This document shows positions 25,973 through 35,134 of a DNA stretch of 64,000 bases, in pieces. This DNA comes from Algoriphagus alkaliphilus (GTDB taxonomy: Bacteria; Bacteroidota; Bacteroidia; Cytophagales; Cyclobacteriaceae). Every line of letters starts with the position of its first letter. Within the stretch, counting starts at the first letter, position 1. Where the stretch lies: assembly GCF_900103735.1 (NCBI RefSeq), contig NZ_FMXE01000012.1, positions 1 to 64,000 on the forward strand, in the 5' to 3' direction. Position numbers and translations under genes: made by a program. Below the pieces are notes generated by a model, which had not been told where the DNA came from, did not search any database, and was given only the letters and a program-made list of their open reading frames with translations.

Positions 25973-26971
25973 ATGAGAGGAATTGTACTCAATCTCCAGC
26001 ATGATTCAAAAATTGAATTGACTTCAGTGGCTGATCCTCAACCTAAAGCCGGTGAGGTGTTGGTTCGAATCAAAACAGCTGCGCTAAACCATCGGGACGA
26101 GTGGTGTCGTCAGGGCCTATACCCAAATTTAAAAGACGGAATAATCCTTGGCTCGGATGGTGCAGGAGTGGTAGAAAAAGTTGGGGATGAAAAAGATAAA
26201 TCTTGGGTAGGGAAAGATGTCATCATCAATCCCGCAATGAATTGGGGCTCAAATCAACGAGCTCAATCTAAGGAATTCTCAATTCTGGGGATGCCAAGCC
26301 ATGGAACCCTCGCCGAATTTTTGGTTGTTCCAGTCGATAGATTACATGAAAAACCTGAGCATCTCAATTGGGCCGAAGCGGCAGCCTTGCCATTGGCTGG
26401 TGTGACAGCATACCGGGCTTTAGTTTACCAGGGGGGAATTCAAAAAGGTGATCAGGTTCTAGTTACAGGAATTGGGGGAGGAGTTGCGCAATTTGCAGCC
26501 CAATTTGCCAAAGCCAAAGGAGCAAAACTTTCTGTGAGTAGCAGTAAAACTTATAAAATAGAACGAGCCAAAATTGACGGGGCTGATTTTGTATATAATT
26601 ATCTTGATTCAAACTGGACAGGAAAAGCACTTGAAGAGACAGGAGGCTTTGATGTAATTATTGACGGAGCAGCAGGTGATTCGCTAAATCAGCTTATTTC
26701 CGTGTGTAAACCGGGAGGAAAAATTGTCATTTATGGAGCAACAATGGGCAATCCCGGAAAAATTGAGGCACGTAAAGTATTTTGGAATCAGTTAAAAATC
26801 ATGGGCTCCACTTTGGGATCCGACCAGGATTTTCTGGAAATGCTTGCATTGGTCCATGAAAAGCAAATCCGTCCAGTTGTTGATCGCGTTTTTACTTTTG
26901 CCGAGGCCACATTGGCTTTTGACCGAATGAAGGCAGGGGATCAATTGGGAAAAATTGTTCTCACTCCTTGA
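25973..26971 (+). CDS. Zinc-type alcohol dehydrogenase/quinone oxidoreductase family protein
   Basis: A 332-residue medium-chain dehydrogenase/reductase. The N-terminal GroES-like domain contains ALNHRDEWCRQGLYP and LGSDGAGVVEKVG, and the NAD(P)-binding domain has GIGGGVAQFAAQFAKAKG. The classic catalytic zinc Cys/His set is not evident (NHRD replaces the Cys site), pointing to a zinc-free oxidoreductase. The substrate is unknown. The 147 bp upstream contain a small hairpin (CCGTC/GACGG, about 25861-25884). Its end overlaps the convergent next gene by 11 bp. Confidence 0.87.
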   Translation: MRGIVLNLQHDSKIELTSVADPQPKAGEVLVRIKTAALNHRDEWCRQGLYPNLKDGIILGSDGAGVVEKVGDEKDKSWVGKDVIINPAMNWGSNQRAQSKEFSILGMPSHGTLAEFLVVPVDRLHEKPEHLNWAEAAALPLAGVTAYRALVYQGGIQKGDQVLVTGIGGGVAQFAAQFAKAKGAKLSVSSSKTYKIERAKIDGADFVYNYLDSNWTGKALEETGGFDVIIDGAAGDSLNQLISVCKPGGKIVIYGATMGNPGKIEARKVFWNQLKIMGSTLGSDQDFLEMLALVHEKQIRPVVDRVFTFAEATLAFDRMKAGDQLGKIVLTP

Positions 26972-27452
26972 TTTCTTCATAAGTTTCAAGAAATTCTTTC
27001 TTTGCAACCCGATAAATCTCACTCTTTTCCAATGAAATAACGAGGTAATCTCCAGGCTTTACTACAATGGATTCCTTCCATGGAGCTTGGAATTCCATCA
27101 ACCCTTCCGTGCTAAACTCATTAAGGTCTTCTGTGCAAACTTTCATGGCATAGATTTCACCTTTAGGACGATAGCAGCCCCATCCATTCCCGAGCGAATC
27201 CATCATCGTATATTTCTTTTCAAACGTGTCGGCTTTGATCAGGTAGCTTTCTTTGGCTGAGGTCTGATTTTCCACCAACCAATCTCCTTTTTCGGCTGTA
27301 TTTCTGGTTTCAATCCCATCACTGGTTCGGGTCACTACAACCATACCGGGTTCAGCTTTTTTTGCTCGGATCAAGCTTTTCTTCTTGAAACGTTTCCCTT
27401 GACTTTCCATCAGGGGCAAAAAATGATTCAGCATTTCTTTCTGGGTGATCAT
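26961..27452 (-). CDS. Conserved hypothetical protein, 163 residues
   Basis: I do not recognise the family with confidence. It is a soluble, beta-rich protein without a signal peptide. Conserved-looking segments are PGMVVVTRTSDGIETRNTAE, GDWLVENQT and PGDYLVISLEKSEIYRVAK, a repeated pattern of short strands with Pro-Gly turns. The ORF has normal composition and a good ATG, so it is likely a real gene. It converges on the oxidoreductase gene, with 11 bp of overlap. Confidence 0.7.
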   Translation of the reverse strand: MITQKEMLNHFLPLMESQGKRFKKKSLIRAKKAEPGMVVVTRTSDGIETRNTAEKGDWLVENQTSAKESYLIKADTFEKKYTMMDSLGNGWGCYRPKGEIYAMKVCTEDLNEFSTEGLMEFQAPWKESIVVKPGDYLVISLEKSEIYRVAKKEFLETYEEIKE

Positions 27453-27540
27453 AGGTAGACGAGATTTAATTGCTATCGCTCGCTTTTAAAATTAACAAAA
27501 TGATTTTCATTTGGAAGTAGATTTTTTTTTAAAAAACATG

Positions 27541-27873
27541 CTAATCCAAATCAGTTTCAAAAAGAAAATTTTGATAGGCATTTTGGAGTTCTTTCAGGGT
27601 TTTATCGGCTTTTTGAATTTTAGCCAAGTTAATTCCCTGTTCGAAAATATTCTTTGCCTTTTCGATTTGACCTAGCTCAAAAAAGAAATGAGCCGAAGGG
27701 AAATAAACAGGCAGGTAGTCTGAGTGGTTAAGTAATAATAAATCAAATAATCTGCCTGCTTCCGGGATGTCAATATCCCTGATTTCCAATGCCAAAGCAT
27801 AAAAATTGAAAGGGTTTTGAGGTTCTTCTTTAATATACTCTTTTAATAGCCGAAGCCTTTCCGAATTGCTCAT
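27541..27873 (-). CDS. Small TPR-like protein
   Basis: A 110-residue helical protein. The pattern NPFNFYALALEIRDIDIPEA, then LPVYFPSAHFFFELGQIEKA and KAKNIFEQGINLA corresponds to two or three tetratricopeptide-type helical pairs, a protein-binding scaffold. No partner is evident. The start at 27873 (MSNSERLRLL) is preferred; a longer frame to 27993 would overlap the divergent etfB start and adds non-homologous residues. Divergent from etfB, with 73 bp between starts. Confidence 0.75.
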   Translation of the reverse strand: MSNSERLRLLKEYIKEEPQNPFNFYALALEIRDIDIPEAGRLFDLLLLNHSDYLPVYFPSAHFFFELGQIEKAKNIFEQGINLAKIQKADKTLKELQNAYQNFLFETDLD

Positions 27874-27946
27874 GAATAGTTTTTTTATTAAGCCTAGCCT
27901 GTTATTTTCACGCAAAATAAATTTAATATAACCTAACTCTAAACCA

Positions 27947-28684
27947 ATGAAGATTCTTGTTTGTATCACACACGTACCGGATACGACTTCCAAGATTCAG
28001 TTTACTGCCAACAATACCAAATTTGACACTGCTGGAGTTCAATTCATAATCGGACCATACGATGATTATGCTTTAGCAAGAGCTGTGGAGCTTAGAGATC
28101 AGACTGGAGGCACCTTGACTGCAATCAATGTCGGAGAAGTGGAGACCGAACCTACCTTAAGAAAGTCGCTTGCAATAGGAGCCGATGACGCCATTCGGGT
28201 CAATTCATTTCCCAAAGATTCCTTTTTTGTTGCCAAACAAATCGCTCATTATGCCAAAGAAGGCGGTTATGATCTGATTTTGATGGGTCGCGAGTCCATT
28301 GACTTCAATGGTGGAATGGTCCATGGTATGGTCGGTGAATTGCTGGGAATGCCTTCTTTTTCACCGGTGATGAAGCTGGAAGTTGAAGGTACAACTGTGA
28401 AAATGGCCCGTGAAATCGAAGGCGGTAAGGAAATGCTGGAAGCTAAACTGCCCCTGATTGCAGGATGTCAGGAGCCGATTGCAGAGTGGAAAATTCCAAA
28501 TATGCGCGGAATCATGTCAGCACGGACCAAACCTCTGAAAGTGGTGGAACCTGTAACGGACGAAACACAAGCAGCGGCAAGTAGCTATCAACTTCCACCG
28601 GCCAAAGGTTCTGTAAAGCTAATCGACAAAGACAATGTGGCCGAGCTGGTAAAATTGTTAAAAAACGAAGCGAAAGTACTTTAA
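27947..28684 (+). CDS. etfB: Electron transfer flavoprotein beta subunit
   Basis: A 245-residue EtfB/FixA. It pairs with EtfA to carry electrons from acyl-CoA and related dehydrogenases to the quinone pool. Typical features are the start KILVCITHVPDTT, the segment DYALARAVELRDQ and the signature region VKMAREIEGGKEMLEAKLPL containing the EtfB recognition-loop area. Gene order etfB-etfA-DUF151 with short gaps suggests one transcript ending at the terminator at 30301. Confidence 0.94.
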   Translation: MKILVCITHVPDTTSKIQFTANNTKFDTAGVQFIIGPYDDYALARAVELRDQTGGTLTAINVGEVETEPTLRKSLAIGADDAIRVNSFPKDSFFVAKQIAHYAKEGGYDLILMGRESIDFNGGMVHGMVGELLGMPSFSPVMKLEVEGTTVKMAREIEGGKEMLEAKLPLIAGCQEPIAEWKIPNMRGIMSARTKPLKVVEPVTDETQAAASSYQLPPAKGSVKLIDKDNVAELVKLLKNEAKVL

Positions 28685-28719
28685 TCAAAATTTGGTAACT
28701 CCCATTATTTCAAGAAATT

Positions 28720-29688
28720 ATGTCAATTTTAGTATATATCGAACACGCAGAGGGAAAGGTCAAAAAAACCAGTCTGGAAGCAGTTTCATTTGCAAATAAA
28801 TTAACAGCCCAGACAGGTGAAGGCGATGTGATCGCAGTAGCATTGGGTACTGTGGATTCGGCTGAGTTGGCTTCTGTTGGTAAGGCAGGTGCGGCCAAAG
28901 TGTTGCACGCCGATGATTCCAGACTGACTGATGGAGTAATTCAGGCTCACGCATCGGCAGTAGCTCAAGCATTTACTGCCATTGGTACCAAGACTTTGGT
29001 TTTGGCCAAATCCTCCCTGGGTGATGCGGTAGCTGCAAGGCTGGCGATTAAACTGAATGCAGGTTTAGTATCCAATGTTGTGGAGCTTCCAAATACATCC
29101 AATGGTTATGTTGTCAAAAGGAGCATTTATACCGGTAAAGCTTTTGCAGAGACCACAATCACTACCGATAACAAAATCCTCGCAGTAAAGAAAAATGCGG
29201 TGGATTTGAAAACAGATGGAGGGGATGCCACCGTTGAAAAGCTGTCGGTCAACCTTTCAGATTCAGATTTTGCTTCGAAAATCATCACTACAGAAAGAGC
29301 TACCGGAGAAATTTTACTTCCAGAAGCAGATATTGTGGTGTCTGGCGGTCGTGGATTGAAAGGTCCGGAAAACTGGGGAATGATTGAAGATTTGGCCAAG
29401 ACGCTAGGCGCTGCGACCGGATGTTCTAAGCCTGTGTCAGATATTGGATGGAGACCGCACCATGAGCACGTAGGTCAAACAGGGGTAAAAGTTGCACCTA
29501 CTTTGTATGTTGCAGTAGGAATTTCAGGAGCGATTCAACATCTTGCAGGGGTTAATTCCTCAAAATGCATAGTGGTGATCAACAAAGACCCAGAGGCGCC
29601 ATTTTTCAAAGCTGCTGATTATGGGATTGTGGGAGATGCTTTTGAGGTGATACCTAAACTAACTGAGGCACTTAAAGCTGAACTTTAA
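28720..29688 (+). CDS. etfA: Electron transfer flavoprotein alpha subunit
   Basis: A 322-residue EtfA/FixB, the FAD-binding partner of EtfB. The C-terminal FAD domain is clear: VSGGRGLKGPENWGM, then GCSKPVSDIGWRPHHEHVGQ, PTLYVAVGISGAIQH and KCIVVINKDPEAPFF. It lies 35 bp after etfB and five bases before the DUF151 gene. Together with the 3-hydroxyacyl-CoA dehydrogenase at 54-55 kb it points to fatty-acid or short-chain acyl-CoA oxidation. Confidence 0.95.
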   Translation: MSILVYIEHAEGKVKKTSLEAVSFANKLTAQTGEGDVIAVALGTVDSAELASVGKAGAAKVLHADDSRLTDGVIQAHASAVAQAFTAIGTKTLVLAKSSLGDAVAARLAIKLNAGLVSNVVELPNTSNGYVVKRSIYTGKAFAETTITTDNKILAVKKNAVDLKTDGGDATVEKLSVNLSDSDFASKIITTERATGEILLPEADIVVSGGRGLKGPENWGMIEDLAKTLGAATGCSKPVSDIGWRPHHEHVGQTGVKVAPTLYVAVGISGAIQHLAGVNSSKCIVVINKDPEAPFFKAADYGIVGDAFEVIPKLTEALKAEL

Positions 29689-29693
29689 TTTTT

Positions 29694-30293
29694 GTGGAAA
29701 AACTGGTAGAACTTGAGATTTTGGGACTTTCTTCCAATCACTCCCAATCAGGGTCGTTTACCTTGGTTATGGGTGAAGTGGAAGGGAGTAGAAGATTGCC
29801 AATAGTCATTGGAATGTTTGAAGCTCAAGCTATAGCTATTGAGATAGAAAAAATTATTCCAAATCGACCCATGACGCATGATCTCTTCAGATCTTTTGCT
29901 GAAAGTTTCAAATTCAAAATTGACAAAATTGTCATATCGGATATGAAAGAGGGAGTCTTCTATGCCAAAATTAATTGTAACAGTGATTCCACTCAGGTTG
30001 AAATAGACAGTCGTCCTTCTGATGCCATTGCAATTGCAGTGAGGTTCTCTGCAAGAATTTTCTGTTCGGAAAAAGTCATGGCTGAGGCGGCTATTGAATT
30101 TACCGAAGAGGACAAAAATGAGGAAAGTAAAAAAGAAATGAAATCTGAACCTCAAAAGGTTGCTGTAAAAAAAGAAGGGTCTTTAAAGGATTTCAGCTTG
30201 GACAAGTTAAATCAACTGCTCGAGAAGGCCATCAATAATGAAGATTATGAACGGGCTGCCAGGATTCGAGACGAAATTAATAAGAGAAACTAA
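29694..30293 (+). CDS. Bifunctional nuclease-family (DUF151) protein with C-terminal UVR motif
   Basis: A 199-residue protein beginning at GTG five bases after etfA. Residues 1-130 are a DUF151/bifunctional nuclease domain (LEILGLSSNHSQSGSFTLV, RRLPIVIGMFEAQAIA, IDSRPSDAIAIAVR). A Lys/Glu-rich linker leads to a UvrB/UvrC-type motif (LLEKAINNEDYERAARIRDE, about 172-195). Domain-level function is unsettled, and nuclease activity has been reported only for some homologues. No ATG gives a better start. Confidence 0.88.
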   Translation: MEKLVELEILGLSSNHSQSGSFTLVMGEVEGSRRLPIVIGMFEAQAIAIEIEKIIPNRPMTHDLFRSFAESFKFKIDKIVISDMKEGVFYAKINCNSDSTQVEIDSRPSDAIAIAVRFSARIFCSEKVMAEAAIEFTEEDKNEESKKEMKSEPQKVAVKKEGSLKDFSLDKLNQLLEKAINNEDYERAARIRDEINKRN

Positions 30294-30300
30294 TTCATTT

Positions 30301-30330
30301 AAAGCCCGGACTTCTTCGGGCTTTTTTCTT
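30301..30330 (+). terminator. Terminator of the etfBA-DUF151 operon
   Basis: AAAGCCCG (30301-30308) pairs with CGGGCTTT (30317-30324), followed by TTTTCTT. Strong stem, eight bases past the stop codon. Confidence 0.85.
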
Positions 30331-30378
30331 GTACTGGTTTGGTCTATTTTTATCCTTTCGTTAATTTAATTGGAATTC

Positions 30379-31662
30379 ATGGACTATTTGAGAGGAGCCC
30401 TTGGTTTATTTGTTATCGTAGTGGTAGCCTATATTTTTTCATCTAACAGAAAAAGAATCGACTGGAGACTGGTTCTGATTGGAATTACGCTTCAACTGGT
30501 ATTTGGATTTCTAATCACCAAAGTTGAAATAGTCCGTGCTGGCTTTGAATTGCTCTCTCAGGGATTTGTTAAATTTCTCAGTTTCAGCGGAGCTGGGGCA
30601 AGTTTTATCTTTGGAGATCTGGCAGGGGATAGCTTTGGTTTCATCTTTGCCTTTAAGGTTCTTCCTACGATCATATTCTTTTCCACGGTTTCTTCAGGAT
30701 TGTACTACCTTGGAATATTGCAAAAAATTGTTTTCGGTATTGCATGGGTCATGGCCCGAACCATGAGGCTATCTGGTCCCGAATCGCTTTCAGCTGCCGG
30801 CAATATATTTCTCGGACAAACAGAGGCCCCACTTTTAGTGAGGCCATTCATTCCAACTATGAGCAAGTCGGAATTGATGTGTCTCATGACTGGAGGAATG
30901 GCAACCATAGCTGGGGGTGTCTTGGCTGGATATGTGGCTTTTCTTGGAGGAGAAAGTCTGGAGGAGCAAAGTAAATTCGCAGCATACCTGCTCGGAGCAA
31001 GTATTATGAATGCGCCTGCTGCGATTGTATTATCAAAGATTTTTATTCCTGAAACTGAAAAAGAAATCAAACAGGATAAGCTTGAAGTGAACGAAGAAGC
31101 AATGGGAGTCAATTTGATTGATGCAATGTCTATCGGCGCTGCTGAAGGCTTGAAACTAGCTCTAAATGTAGGAGGGATGCTACTTGCATTCATTGCTGTG
31201 ATTGCGGCTGTCAATTTTGGTCTTAGTGGACTGATTGGTGAGTACACCGGATTAAATTCATTTGTAGAAAACTCCACGAATGGGCAATTCAAGGGGTTTT
31301 CGCTCGAATATATCTTTGGTCAGATGTTCCGGATTTTCGCTTGGGTAATTGGCGTAGATTGGGTGGATACCTTGCAGGTTGGCAGTCTTTTGGGTCAGAA
31401 AACCGTGATCAACGAATTTGTTGCCTACTTGAGTTTGGCAGATATGAAAGAAGCCGGAACCTTAAGCACCAAGTCTGTGGTGATCGCAACATATGCACTT
31501 TGTGGTTTTTCAAATTTTAGCTCGATTGCAATCCAATTGGGTGGAATCTCCATTATTGCACCAAATCAGCAGGGCAACCTAAGTCGCTTAGGATTTAAGT
31601 CTTTGGCGGCGGCATCCTTGGCCTGCCTAATGACTGCAACCATTGCAGGAATGCTATTTTAA
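30379..31662 (+). CDS. NupC-family concentrative nucleoside transporter
   Basis: A 427-residue polytopic inner-membrane transporter of the CNT family, importing nucleosides with Na+ or H+. Family motifs are GQTEAPLLVRPF, MTGGMATIAGGVLAGYVAF and GFSNFSSIAIQLGG near the C-terminus. About ten hydrophobic helices fit the family. The ATG at 30379 (MDYLRG) is preferred to an in-frame TTG three codons earlier. It may supply nucleosides to salvage enzymes such as the deoxynucleoside kinase at 53.7 kb, although that is an inference. Confidence 0.92.
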   Translation: MDYLRGALGLFVIVVVAYIFSSNRKRIDWRLVLIGITLQLVFGFLITKVEIVRAGFELLSQGFVKFLSFSGAGASFIFGDLAGDSFGFIFAFKVLPTIIFFSTVSSGLYYLGILQKIVFGIAWVMARTMRLSGPESLSAAGNIFLGQTEAPLLVRPFIPTMSKSELMCLMTGGMATIAGGVLAGYVAFLGGESLEEQSKFAAYLLGASIMNAPAAIVLSKIFIPETEKEIKQDKLEVNEEAMGVNLIDAMSIGAAEGLKLALNVGGMLLAFIAVIAAVNFGLSGLIGEYTGLNSFVENSTNGQFKGFSLEYIFGQMFRIFAWVIGVDWVDTLQVGSLLGQKTVINEFVAYLSLADMKEAGTLSTKSVVIATYALCGFSNFSSIAIQLGGISIIAPNQQGNLSRLGFKSLAAASLACLMTATIAGMLF

Positions 31663-31681
31663 AGGCCTAAACAAAAATCAA

Positions 31682-31713
31682 ACAAGCCCGATTTTCATCA
31701 AAATCGGGCTTGT
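31682..31713. terminator. Bidirectional hairpin between convergent nupC and DUF4301 genes
   Basis: A perfect 14-bp stem, ACAAGCCCGATTTT/AAAATCGGGCTTGT, with a CATC loop lies between the two stop codons. T tails are weak on both sides, so terminator function is likely but not certain. Confidence 0.7.
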
Positions 31714-31775
31714 ATGTTTTGTGGACTATTGTGAGGGTTTTAACCCTAAAACTTGGTGTTAGCTTCCATAGTTTA

Positions 31776-33287
31776 CTATTGGTGCTCGTCCCGCAGCAGG
31801 TCATTTACGGTCTTTACAGGATTGAAAGTGATCAATGGAACCTCAACAAAAAGGGTATTCCAGCCCGCCATCGCCCCATTCCAAAGTCCCGGAAGTTCCA
31901 GTGCTTTAAGATCTCGACCGCTTTTCGATTTTTCTGTGATAAAGCCCGTCTGCATGTCTCTGAATTTCAAAAGATCGAATGAATGACCTTTGTAATCTTT
32001 GGTTCCGCATACCAAATCAACAGGATTGAAATGAGTCGAAGTGCTAAAATGTTTTTTTGAATTAGGGTCATTTAAGTCAATTTGAGCTGTTTCAAGGATT
32101 TGAAGTGATAGTGAGCCATCCTCTTCCTCTATCCAAAACGGACCACCTCCGGGTTCTCCTGTGTTTTTCACCATTCCGCATACCCGAATCGGACGGTTAA
32201 GTTTTCCTTTCAAAAAGCCAGCAACTTCTTCTAATGATCCGGAGGAGATTGGAGCAGGAATTTTACCTCCCAATCCCGCATTGTACACTTGGGCAGCAAA
32301 GCCTACACTTTCATGATCAATAGCCAAATCCAGTCCCCTTAATGCTTCAAAGACTTTTTCCTGCACTTCCAAAAGTATACCTGCTATCGCCATTTTGTAG
32401 GTTTTGGTAGGCTCTTTCAATCGGTCAGGAACCACATTGTCGATGTTTTTGATGAAAATCAGATCGGCATTGATGTCATTTAGATTTTCCAACAAAGCCC
32501 CGTGACCGGCAGGCCGGAATAGTAAACTTCCGTCTTCTTCCTCGAATGGTTCATTTTCCATCGTCACAGCAATTGTATCAGTGGACTTCTTTTGCTGAGA
32601 ATAGGTGACTTCAAACTCCACACCGCTGGAGGCCTTTAATCCGGGAAGTACCTTGCTGATTTCGGCTTTAAATTTCTCCTCATGCTCAGGTGAAACTGTA
32701 AAATGAATTTTGACTGTGTTGCCTTTCCCAATTCCGTACTGTAAACCTTCTACTAAATGCTCCTGTGCAGGAGTTCTGTTTTCTGAAGGATACGCATGAA
32801 ATCGCAATAGTCCTTTTGGTAGATTACCGTAACCCAGGCCTTCATCAGAAAGTAACTCGTTGACGATGCTTTTATAATCTTTGGCATCGAGGCAAGATTG
32901 AATACTGTTTCCTTTTGACTTTAAGGAATCATCCAAATCTGTAAAAAAAGCAAATTTGGAAAGATTTGAAATGAATTTTTGGACAAAACTGCTTTTGGAA
33001 AGGTCTCCATCACTTTCAAGAAATGAGAACAAATCCTTAAACATTCTGGACGCCGCACCCGATGCCGGTACAAATTTCACCACATCAATTTTTGAAGCTT
33101 TTTCAGGGTAGGTTTGGCTGAAATGATCCAATTCCGATTCGGAAAGGACTTTGATGCCATCTACCGGGGTGGCTGGTGCAGTTATTTTCAAAAATGGAAA
33201 TCCGTTTTTGAAATTTTCAATTTGTTGGACGACAATATCAGGATTCATGCCCTGTGCCAGCACTTTATCTTTGAGGCCTGTATTCAT
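31776..33287 (-). CDS. DUF4301 family protein, possible nucleotidyltransferase fold
   Basis: A 503-residue cytoplasmic protein of the DUF4301 family, found mainly in Bacteroidota, function unassigned. FVPASGAASRMFKDL near 73-87 resembles the nucleotide-binding loop of sugar nucleotidyltransferases, and RPAGHGALLENLND with LIFIKNIDNVV resembles the substrate and metal region of UDP-sugar pyrophosphorylases. This resemblance is by eye. It is a single-gene unit with a TAnnTTTG element 24 bp before the start. Confidence 0.8.
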   Translation of the reverse strand: MNTGLKDKVLAQGMNPDIVVQQIENFKNGFPFLKITAPATPVDGIKVLSESELDHFSQTYPEKASKIDVVKFVPASGAASRMFKDLFSFLESDGDLSKSSFVQKFISNLSKFAFFTDLDDSLKSKGNSIQSCLDAKDYKSIVNELLSDEGLGYGNLPKGLLRFHAYPSENRTPAQEHLVEGLQYGIGKGNTVKIHFTVSPEHEEKFKAEISKVLPGLKASSGVEFEVTYSQQKKSTDTIAVTMENEPFEEEDGSLLFRPAGHGALLENLNDINADLIFIKNIDNVVPDRLKEPTKTYKMAIAGILLEVQEKVFEALRGLDLAIDHESVGFAAQVYNAGLGGKIPAPISSGSLEEVAGFLKGKLNRPIRVCGMVKNTGEPGGGPFWIEEEDGSLSLQILETAQIDLNDPNSKKHFSTSTHFNPVDLVCGTKDYKGHSFDLLKFRDMQTGFITEKSKSGRDLKALELPGLWNGAMAGWNTLFVEVPLITFNPVKTVNDLLRDEHQ

Positions 33288-33310
33288 GGTTTTATGGGTT
33301 ATAAAAGTTG

Positions 33311-33318
33311 CAAATGTA
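33311..33318 (-). promoter_or_regulatory. Candidate TAnnTTTG promoter of the DUF4301 gene
   Basis: The minus strand reads TACATTTG 24 bp before the ATG. A TTTG lies upstream, but 25 bases away, longer than the usual spacing. Confidence 0.4.
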
Positions 33319-33551
33319 AGATAACAGGCTTCTGGGCTTAGCTCAAATTCGACTTGCAGTTTTTTTTGTAAAACTTAATAGAAACTCTATTCAAATTCTA
33401 AAGAGGGAAATAAATTAGGGGGCTGGGTATTGGGAAGGATGATGATCAGATTTATATGATGGATTTCCTTTTAATTTTCAAATGGAATCCCTTTCTAAAT
33501 GGAAACCCCTAAAACCATCAGAAATACTGAACTCTCAATTAGGTGTGAATT

Positions 33552-34442
33552 TTATCTTGAAATAGTTGAAATACGAGGCTGAAAAAGTTTAAACCTAACT
33601 TTACTTCCAGGTTTTTTCTGAGCCAATTTCCATTGACTTTCCACATCCAATTGAAGAATACGCGGATAGCCTCCAGTGACTTGTGCATCTTTCAGAAGGA
33701 TTATTAATTTTCCTCCCGAAGTGAGCTGAACTGTTCCCGGGAATACTGGATTAGTAGGGAGTTCGGGGAGATCATTCTCCAAAAGTTCCAAAAGCTGCGC
33801 CCCCATCCGGTTAGATTGTTGAGAAATACGAAAGGTTTGGCCTATGAGTTTTTCCCGGAGGTTTTCTTTGAGCAGGTGGAAATCAGGGCCTGGATAGGCT
33901 AATATTTCTTCTTCCCTGTACCATTCAGTGGACCATTTGGCCTTGGCATTGAAGACTGGAGAAGCTTCAGAATCCATAAAATATTGGATTTTGGTTCCTT
34001 TATGTAAAATAGAATCTTCCGTCAATCCCTTGTATTGGCTCCTCGAACCCAGGATTTTTGGCGTTTTGAATCCGTATTTAATTCCAATATAAACTATGGA
34101 GCCGCTCAGAAAAGCCCCAATTTCCAGTAGATCCTTGGATTGTATCGCTATCAGATTTGATTTTTCAATTAGTTGATCATTCAGTCTGACAATTGCTTCT
34201 GCTCCTGCGATAGCTATGTAGGTTGGAGAATCAAATTGAATTTGAAAACCTGGCTGAGAAACTTCAAGAGCAGCGTCATTCACTTCATTTTGAAGAATAT
34301 GATTAATCCAGGCAAATGACTTCATATCCATGGCACCGGATAGCGGGATACCTAAATTTGCCTGACCTCTGCGTCCCAAATCTTGGATAGATGAACCCGG
34401 ACCTGTCTTCAAGACTGTTGCTATAGCCATTTCTTTGCTCAT
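33552..34442 (-). CDS. pxpC: 5-oxoprolinase subunit C
   Basis: A 296-residue KipA/PxpC protein, one half of the ATP-dependent enzyme that, with PxpB and PxpA, opens 5-oxoproline to glutamate. Family features are the N-terminal GPGSSIQDLGRRGQANLGIP, SGAMDMKSFAW, and near the C-terminus GGYPRILQLD. It overlaps pxpB by four bases (ATGA), showing translational coupling. The gene order pxpA-pxpB-pxpC on the minus strand forms a complete set, which supports the assignment. The 264 bp on its far side hold no gene I can support. Confidence 0.92.
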   Translation of the reverse strand: MSKEMAIATVLKTGPGSSIQDLGRRGQANLGIPLSGAMDMKSFAWINHILQNEVNDAALEVSQPGFQIQFDSPTYIAIAGAEAIVRLNDQLIEKSNLIAIQSKDLLEIGAFLSGSIVYIGIKYGFKTPKILGSRSQYKGLTEDSILHKGTKIQYFMDSEASPVFNAKAKWSTEWYREEEILAYPGPDFHLLKENLREKLIGQTFRISQQSNRMGAQLLELLENDLPELPTNPVFPGTVQLTSGGKLIILLKDAQVTGGYPRILQLDVESQWKLAQKKPGSKVRFKLFQPRISTISR

Positions 34443-35134
34443 CTTTTTCTTGGGTATGGAGGTGAGGCCAGCATTTTTTCCATTTGGCCTGAATCGATGG
34501 GTTCAAATTTTAATTGATCTCCCGGAGATGCCCATACTGGAGGACTCTTTTTGACATCAAATAATTCAACCGGTGTTTGTCCGATGATGTGCCATCCCCC
34601 GGGACTTGCCTGCGGATAAATCCCGGTTTGCCTTCCGCCGATAGCCACAGAACCAGGTTCAACTGATCGGTCCGGAACAGATTTTCGAGGTGTATGAAGT
34701 TGTTCTGGTAGTCCGTTCAAGTATGGAAATCCCGGTAAAAATCCAAAAAAGTGTAGCCTGTAAACGGTAGAAGAATGGAGTTCAATGAGTTGATTTACTC
34801 TGATTCGATGCGATACCGCCAAGGATCCAAGATCCGGTCCATAATCTAATCCATAACAAACCGGAATTTCCCAAATTTGAGACGAAAGGGTTTTGGGTTT
34901 GATTTTGAATTTTTGAAACTGCTTCTGAAAAGTTGATTGAGCCTCGGGGGTTCTCCAAATAATACTGACTGCCGTAAATCCCTGTCGAGCCTCCAATACA
35001 TGCTCCTTCAATTCTTTTTCCAAGAACTCCATCCATCCCAATTGCTTGGAAAGCAGGAAATCATCCGGTTTTGCATCCCATTTTAGCTCTCCTGCCGTAG
35101 GACTGATGACAATATAATGAGCGTTTAATTCCAA
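34439..35134 (-). CDS. pxpB: 5-oxoprolinase subunit B
   Basis: A 231-residue KipI/PxpB protein with a cyclophilin-like C-terminal domain. Typical motifs are VCYGLDYGPDLGSLA, FFGFLPGFPYLNGLPEQL, PRKSVPDRSVEPGSVAIGG and QTGIYPQASPGGWHIIGQ. With PxpC it forms the ATP-hydrolysing part of 5-oxoprolinase. It overlaps both neighbours (10 bp with pxpA, 4 bp with pxpC), so the three genes are one tightly coupled operon. KipI of Bacillus also inhibits a sporulation kinase, but that role has no basis here. Confidence 0.93.
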   Translation of the reverse strand: MELNAHYIVISPTAGELKWDAKPDDFLLSKQLGWMEFLEKELKEHVLEARQGFTAVSIIWRTPEAQSTFQKQFQKFKIKPKTLSSQIWEIPVCYGLDYGPDLGSLAVSHRIRVNQLIELHSSTVYRLHFFGFLPGFPYLNGLPEQLHTPRKSVPDRSVEPGSVAIGGRQTGIYPQASPGGWHIIGQTPVELFDVKKSPPVWASPGDQLKFEPIDSGQMEKMLASPPYPRKR

